From the NCBI RefSeq assembly GCF_017742995.1, contig NZ_CP072425.1:558001-622000 (forward strand): a DNA stretch of 64,000 nucleotides, given 5' to 3'. Below, piece by piece: positions 59,234 through 64,000 of this stretch. Both the position numbers and the translations under genes were made by a program. The notes under the pieces were generated by a model. That model made no database searches. It had not been told where the DNA came from and saw only the letters and a program-made list of their open reading frames with translations. The DNA is from Pseudoalteromonas viridis (GTDB taxonomy: Bacteria; Pseudomonadota; Gammaproteobacteria; Enterobacterales; Alteromonadaceae). Numbering within the stretch: the stretch's first letter is position 1; every line of letters starts with the position of its first letter.

Positions 59234-59665
59234 CTATTTACCCGACGCGGTTGGCAGGCCTGCTGTTTGCCAGGCGCCAAAGCCACCCGACAAGACGTAC
59301 ACTTGCTCAAAGCCGGCTTTGTACATATTGCTGGCAATGCCAGATGCGGTCATGCCAGTGTTACACACCAGTATAATGGGCTTAGTTTTGAACTTTTCAA
59401 GTCCTGCAAAATCATTTTGTTTGGCTTTTTCCACATTCATGTGCTCGCTGCCCGCAATGCGTGAGTTGTTAAACTCTTTTTGCGCGCGCATGTCAAACAC
59501 CTGGCCCTCCTGACGGTTTACCAGAATAGTCAGCTGTTGTGGATTGATCTGACGGATCTTGGAAAACATGCCTTTTAACCAGCTTGAAACCAACATAGCC
59601 GCCAAAACCAGCCAGATAATGCTGAGAATGGGGTTTCTACCTAAAAACTCGATGTATTGTTCCAT
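59234..59665 (-). CDS. yibN: Membrane-anchored rhodanese-like protein (YibN)
   Basis: A 143-aa protein with one N-terminal membrane helix (ILSIIWLVLAAMLVSSWL) and a rhodanese domain with the catalytic Cys in VCNTGMTASG. FDMRAQKEFNNSRIAGSEHMN is the family N-terminal part. It precedes grxC-secB-gpsA. The sulfur acceptor is unknown; E. coli YibN has recently been linked to membrane insertion, but the role here is inferred. Confidence 0.87.
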   Translation of the reverse strand: MEQYIEFLGRNPILSIIWLVLAAMLVSSWLKGMFSKIRQINPQQLTILVNRQEGQVFDMRAQKEFNNSRIAGSEHMNVEKAKQNDFAGLEKFKTKPIILVCNTGMTASGIASNMYKAGFEQVYVLSGGFGAWQTAGLPTASGK

Positions 59666-59929
59666 ATTGTCTTTACCAACCAGGAAAATGAAATTGCTCG
59701 CGAGTATACTTTCTTACGCGCGCTGGTACAAACATCTGTGATGTAATGTCTCCCCAGCAAGGCATAGCACGCGCTCGCTCATAGCAAGCCTTGTAGCTCA
59801 GCTTAGCGTCCCCCCCGTGGCTAATATGAATTTTAACGTGGTTGAGGATAAATCACGCCCAGAGGGCTGAATATTCATATAAAACAAGGTATCCTATGGC
59901 CAGATTTCGTGCACGTTTCAGGAGCCCAA

Positions 59930-61474
59930 ATGACTGCAAAGAAAAAACCTCTGGTATTAATGATCCTAGATGGCTGGGGATACCGCGAAGACGCTGAAAG
60001 TAATGCAATTCTGGCGGCCAATACCCCGGTATTGGATGAACTTTGGCAAACGCGTCCACGTACGCTGATCTCTGGTTCAGGCCTGGATGTGGGACTACCG
60101 GACGGTCAGATGGGTAACTCTGAAGTCGGCCACGTCAACCTTGGTGCTGGCCGTATTGTTTATCAAGACTTTACACGTATTACCAAAGCCATTGATGACG
60201 GTGAGTTTGAGCACAACCCGGCACTGGTTGAGAACATCGACAAAGCGGTTGCCGCCGGTAAAGCCGTTCACCTGATGGGACTGTTGAGCCCCGGTGGTGT
60301 ACACAGCCATGAAGACCATATTGTTGCAGCCATCGAACTTGCCGCCAAGCGCGGTGCCAAAGCGGTTTACTTCCACGCCTTCCTCGATGGTCGTGATACG
60401 CCACCACGCAGCGCCCAGGCTTCAATCGAACGTATTGAAGCGAAGTTTGCAGAGCTTAAGTGTGGCCGTCTGGCGTCAATCGTGGGTCGTTACTATGCTA
60501 TGGACCGTGATAACCGCTGGGAGCGCGTTGAAGCCGCTTACAACCTGATGGTTTGCGGTCAGGCTGAATATCGCTATGCCGATGGGGTCAGTGCCCTGAA
60601 CGCGGCGTATGAGCGCGACGAAAACGATGAATTTGTGAAGGCCACAGTAATTGCCGCACAAGCACAGGAAGCAGCCACCATTAATGATGGCGATACGCTG
60701 ATCTTCCTCAACTTCCGTGCTGACCGCGCCCGCCAGATGACCCGCGCGTTTGTGGATGCCGACTTTGACGGTTTCAGCAAACAAAAAGCACCGGCGTTAA
60801 GTGGTTTTGTGATGATGACGGAATACGCGGCCGATATTAATGCGCCCATCGCCTTTGCCCCGGAAAAACTCACCAATGTACTGGGCGAATGGCTGGCAAA
60901 ACACAACAAAACGCAGCTGCGTATTTCCGAGACTGAAAAGTACGCCCATGTGACCTTCTTCTTCAGCGGTGGTCGTGAAGAACTGTTCGACGGCGAGAAA
61001 CGCGAACTGATCCCGTCGCCTCAGGTCGCCACGTACGACCTGCAACCTGAAATGAACTCAGCCTTGCTGACCGATAAGCTAGTCGAAGCCATTCACAGCG
61101 GTGAGCACGATGTGATCATCTGTAACTATCCAAATGGCGACATGGTTGGCCACTCCGGGGTGTTTGAAGCCGCCGTGAAAGCCTGTGAAGCCGTTGATGC
61201 CTGTATTGGCCGTGTTGTAGCGGCACTGGAAGAAGTCGGTGGCGAAGCCTTGATCACTGCAGATCACGGTAACGCAGAGCAGATGGTCAACAACAAAACC
61301 GGTCAGGCCCATACCGCACACACCAGCGAGCCAGTGCCGTTTATCTACGTTGGCCGCGATGCTGAGCCACAAACAGGTAAAACACTGAGCGATGTCGCTC
61401 CGACCATGTTGCACCTGCTGGGCATGCCACAACCCGAGGAAATGACTGGCTCACCTGTCATGCGGCTGAAGTAA
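59930..61474 (+). CDS. gpmM: 2,3-bisphosphoglycerate-independent phosphoglycerate mutase
   Basis: Interconverts 3- and 2-phosphoglycerate. An alkaline-phosphatase-fold enzyme with catalytic S64 in [14 protein letters not shown], metal ligands in the N-terminal [17 protein letters not shown]-like [12 protein letters not shown] and the C-terminal [10 protein letters not shown] start at 59930 (MTAKKKPL), preceded by AGGAG; this gives 514 aa, as in E. coli. Leads the operon with envC. Confidence 0.97.
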   Translation: MTAKKKPLVLMILDGWGYREDAESNAILAANTPVLDELWQTRPRTLISGSGLDVGLPDGQMGNSEVGHVNLGAGRIVYQDFTRITKAIDDGEFEHNPALVENIDKAVAAGKAVHLMGLLSPGGVHSHEDHIVAAIELAAKRGAKAVYFHAFLDGRDTPPRSAQASIERIEAKFAELKCGRLASIVGRYYAMDRDNRWERVEAAYNLMVCGQAEYRYADGVSALNAAYERDENDEFVKATVIAAQAQEAATINDGDTLIFLNFRADRARQMTRAFVDADFDGFSKQKAPALSGFVMMTEYAADINAPIAFAPEKLTNVLGEWLAKHNKTQLRISETEKYAHVTFFFSGGREELFDGEKRELIPSPQVATYDLQPEMNSALLTDKLVEAIHSGEHDVIICNYPNGDMVGHSGVFEAAVKACEAVDACIGRVVAALEEVGGEALITADHGNAEQMVNNKTGQAHTAHTSEPVPFIYVGRDAEPQTGKTLSDVAPTMLHLLGMPQPEEMTGSPVMRLK

Positions 61475-61477
61475 TTT

Positions 61478-62617
61478 ATGCGCCGTACGCTTGCTGTACT
61501 CTCGGTCTGTTTGCTGCTGCCCTTTACCGGGCAGACAAATGAAACCCGCACCAAAGCCGATCTGGCGGCGGTGCAGGCCGAGCTTAAAAAGAGTCAGGCC
61601 GCTTATCAGCAACAACAGGCCAGCTTTAGCGCTCTGCAAAACACCCTGCAATCTTTTGAGCTGGAAATTGCCAAAAGTGCCAAAGCACTGGCGCTGACTG
61701 CACAGGGGATCAGCGAAAATAAACAGCAGCAATACACGCTACAACGTGAAGCCAAGCAGCTCGAGCAGCAAAAAAAGCGCCTCCAGCGCCTGCTCGCTGC
61801 GCAACTCAAAAGTGCCTATGTCACGGGCAGTCACGATTATTCCAAGATGCTCCTAAACCAACAGCATGCTGCGGCGCTGGAACGCACCATCAGCTACTAT
61901 GATTACTTTAATCAGGCCCGCATCAATCAGCTTGAAGCGCTTAAGACTATATTTGCCAAACTTGCTCAAAACAGTGCACAGCTGGAGCGTAAGAAGAAGC
62001 AACTGCAAGCTTTACAAGGTCAGCAAAAAGCCCGTCAGGACGAATTATTGCTGGCACAAAACGCGCGCAAGACCCACCTGGCAAAGCTCAACGATAAACT
62101 CAGTCAGGCCAAAGCTGCGATTGCCTATCTGGAAGAAAACGAACAGACCTTAATTTCGACCCTGGAGTCCTTAGCCGCCGAGCAGGCCGCCAGCCCCGAG
62201 CAATATGTGGCACAGCTGCAAGGGTTGCAAAGGTTAAAAGGCAAACTCGCCTGGCCGCTGGATGGCCGCCTGAAGCACAAATTTGGTCAGCGTAAGCACG
62301 TTGGCATGAACTGGAAAGGCGTGGTGATCCGAGGTAGCAATGGCGCACCGGTCAACAGTGTGGCGCCGGGTCAGGTGGTCTATGCCGACTGGTTGAACGG
62401 TTTTGGCTGGGTCATCGTATTAGATCACGGGGAGGGCTTTATGAGCCTTTATGGCCATGCCCAGACCCTGCTTAAAGACGTAGGGGATCAAGTGATGCCG
62501 GGCGAACCCATTGCCCTGGTAGGACAAAGCGGCGGACAAACCGATCCTGGTCTATACTTCGAAATACGGCATAAGGGAAGCGCTGTTGATCCAGTAAAAT
62601 GGTGCAGATCCAGTTAA
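61478..62617 (+). CDS. envC: EnvC: murein hydrolase activator with coiled coil and LytM domain
   Basis: Activates AmiA/AmiB amidases at the septum. A signal peptide (about 1-20) is followed by long coiled coils (about 25-250) and a C-terminal LytM domain (about 260-378). The zinc ligands are mostly absent (the first LytM site reads MNWKGVVI rather than H...D), so it is non-catalytic, as expected. A GHAQ-type motif YGHAQTL remains. 3 nt after gpmM, same order as E. coli. Confidence 0.93.
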   Translation: MRRTLAVLSVCLLLPFTGQTNETRTKADLAAVQAELKKSQAAYQQQQASFSALQNTLQSFELEIAKSAKALALTAQGISENKQQQYTLQREAKQLEQQKKRLQRLLAAQLKSAYVTGSHDYSKMLLNQQHAAALERTISYYDYFNQARINQLEALKTIFAKLAQNSAQLERKKKQLQALQGQQKARQDELLLAQNARKTHLAKLNDKLSQAKAAIAYLEENEQTLISTLESLAAEQAASPEQYVAQLQGLQRLKGKLAWPLDGRLKHKFGQRKHVGMNWKGVVIRGSNGAPVNSVAPGQVVYADWLNGFGWVIVLDHGEGFMSLYGHAQTLLKDVGDQVMPGEPIALVGQSGGQTDPGLYFEIRHKGSAVDPVKWCRSS

Positions 62618-62655
62618 CTGACTAACCGATGCTGCCCCCCAGTGAGGAGCAGCAT

Positions 62656-63876
62656 ATGATGACTCCATGTGTTCAACCTAGTAAAGACCGCCTGTGGCAC
62701 TGGCTATTTTTATTTGGCCTGATGCTCAGTTTCGTGTGTCTGCCGCTCAGTGCCAGACAGCTTTCCAGCGAGCAAATTGATGAGATCCTCTATCATATTC
62801 ACACCTATTATGTGGAAGATCTGCCACTGAGCCATGTCAGGAAAGACAACTTTGGCGAGCTACTCACCCAGCTTGATGACTACTCAAAATACCTGAACGA
62901 GCATGAGCTCGAAGCCCTGTTCAGTGCCGCCAATGGCCGCTACACCGGGTTAGGTATTGAAGTCGAAGAAGTCGAGGATGGCGTGGTCATTGTCGATACT
63001 TTGCCGGGCTCCCCTGCGGAAGCAGCCGGTATTGAAGGCGGTGATAAACTCATCGCCATCAATACCCATGATGTAAAAAGAAAGACCATTGCAGAAGTCT
63101 CTAAACTACTTCGTGAAGCCCAGTTCTCGACCATTCAGCTGACCGTCGAGCGCGCCAATGCGGAAGTAACCCTCGCCCTCAGACGGCAGCAAATCACGCT
63201 GCGCAGTGTCTCCAGTCAGCTCTTGCCCGGCGGGATCGGTTACGTGCTGCTGAGTAGCTTCAACAACCACAGTTATCACGACATTGCCCGCCATATCAGC
63301 ATGCTCAATAGCCATTTGGGTGAACCACTCAAGGGGCTGATCATTGATTTAAGAGACAACCCGGGCGGCACACTCAACAGTGCAGTGGCAATCTCAGATC
63401 TGTTTCTTCAGGGCGGCACCATAGTATCCACCCGCGGCCGCTTTTATGACGCAAACCAACGTTTCTTTGCCGCACAGGGCGACATACTCAACGGCGCGCC
63501 CATGCTGGTACTGATCAATGAACAGTCCGCATCAGCAGCCGAGATCCTGGCAGGCGCACTGCAAGATAATAGTCGCGCGTTGATCCTGGGCAATCGCTCC
63601 TATGGCAAGGGCTCTGTGCAATCACTCATCCCCATCGGCAACGGCACCACGGCACTTAAACTGACCACCGCTCGCTACTTTACCCCCTCGGGGCAGTCCA
63701 TTGAAGGAACCGGGATCCAGCCCGATGTGGTTTTTAGTAAACAAGTGCTTTTAGAACTGGATAAAGACGCTATAATGGCTGGTGAAAAAAAGGTCAGACA
63801 AACCTTTATTGCCAACCTAGATAAACATTGGCAAAAAGCGGAAAAGCTATTACAAAATCATAATTTACAACAATAA
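62656..63876 (+). CDS. S41-family C-terminal processing protease
   Basis: A 406-aa periplasmic protease. An N-terminal hydrophobic signal (LWHWLFLFGLMLSFVCLPLSA) is followed by a PDZ domain (about 85-170: YTGLGIEVEEVEDGVVIV, GSPAEAAGIEGGDKLIAI) and the S41 catalytic domain with the Ser in NEQSASAAEILAGA and Lys in YGKGSVQS. ATG 62656 has GAGGAG 6 nt upstream; an adjacent ATG at 62659 is the alternative. In the gpmM-envC operon, as in Vibrio and Alteromonadales. Confidence 0.92.
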   Translation: MMTPCVQPSKDRLWHWLFLFGLMLSFVCLPLSARQLSSEQIDEILYHIHTYYVEDLPLSHVRKDNFGELLTQLDDYSKYLNEHELEALFSAANGRYTGLGIEVEEVEDGVVIVDTLPGSPAEAAGIEGGDKLIAINTHDVKRKTIAEVSKLLREAQFSTIQLTVERANAEVTLALRRQQITLRSVSSQLLPGGIGYVLLSSFNNHSYHDIARHISMLNSHLGEPLKGLIIDLRDNPGGTLNSAVAISDLFLQGGTIVSTRGRFYDANQRFFAAQGDILNGAPMLVLINEQSASAAEILAGALQDNSRALILGNRSYGKGSVQSLIPIGNGTTALKLTTARYFTPSGQSIEGTGIQPDVVFSKQVLLELDKDAIMAGEKKVRQTFIANLDKHWQKAEKLLQNHNLQQ

Positions 63877-63885
63877 TTCAGGATA

Positions 63886-64000
63886 GTGCGCTTACTTATA
63901 ACAAGCTTTTTGGTGCTTTTTCTCTGCGCGGCACCAAGCTATGGCAACCAGGTTGCCATCGTCATCGATGACATTGGATATCACGAACGTGACTTAGAAC
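63886..64000 (+). CDS. Divergent polysaccharide deacetylase (YibQ family), 5' part
   Basis: Partial, cut by the window end. From GTG 63886: a signal peptide (LLITSFLVLFLCAAPSYG) and VAIVIDDIGYH, the N-terminal motif of the YibQ divergent polysaccharide deacetylase family. It follows the S41 gene by 9 nt, as in the E. coli gpmM-envC-yibQ block. The start is tentative, as the ribosome binding site (AGGA) is close. Confidence 0.75.
   Translation, partial: MRLLITSFLVLFLCAAPSYGNQVAIVIDDIGYHERDLE

Overview
The window is chromosomal DNA from a marine gammaproteobacterium, most likely Pseudoalteromonas or a close relative. Three things point there: conserved blocks in Enterobacterales/Alteromonadales order (rpoS-nlpD-pcm-surE-truD-ispF-ispD-ftsB, hdfR/maoP, holD-rimI, guaB-guaA, yibN-grxC-secB-gpsA, gpmM-envC-S41 protease-yibQ); a tRNA-less rRNA operon with 16S, 23S and 5S; and a large secreted S8 protease with two PPC domains. 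The genus is an inference, because no alignment was run.

Layout. (1) 1-7.8 kb is an accessory, defence-rich zone. It holds a frame-broken MvaI/BcnI-type restriction endonuclease, an Xre regulator with a membrane protein and two tandem micropeptides, a three-gene AAA ATPase / possible nuclease / Fic operon, and a DarTG DNA ADP-ribosylation toxin-antitoxin pair. The modules are separated by relic copies of the 3' end of the flanking HI0933-family flavoprotein gene (7787-8974), which marks an insertion hotspot. (2) 9.3-12.5 kb carries the S8 protease and a non-coding tandem repeat with REP-like palindromes. (3) 12.5-22 kb is the rpoS-to-ftsB housekeeping block on the minus strand, followed by small conserved genes and a MoxR/VWA pair. 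(4) 22-28.2 kb is a minus-strand rRNA operon with a scrambled array of terminator copies and a 5S fragment behind it. (5) 28.3-43.2 kb holds a porin, hdfR/maoP, rarD, recQ, an Omp85-like protein, a short MscS-like protein, a lipoprotein, efpL, a large hybrid histidine kinase, holD-rimI and tRNA-Trp. (6) 43.2-46.6 kb is an AT-rich island with a ParB-like/AAA ATPase fusion (frame-broken) coupled to a TOPRIM-like protein. (7) 46.8-64 kb is core metabolism and envelope: guaA, guaB, xseA, cysE, an M16 protease, a MetJ-box-preceded MTHFR-family gene, gpsA-secB-grxC-yibN, gpmM-envC-S41 protease and the start of yibQ.

How it works together. The housekeeping blocks look intact and ordinary. Novelty is concentrated in the two accessory zones. 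The strongest candidates for something undescribed are the tandem double-glycine-like micropeptides with their regulator and membrane protein (1.8-2.9 kb), the ATPase/putative nuclease/Fic operon (3.2-5.8 kb), and the ParB-AAA plus TOPRIM pair (43.6-46.6 kb). Two of the defence genes (10-1415 and 43594-45746) each need a -1 frame change to read through. In the first, the change falls on a textbook A AAA AAG slippery heptamer.
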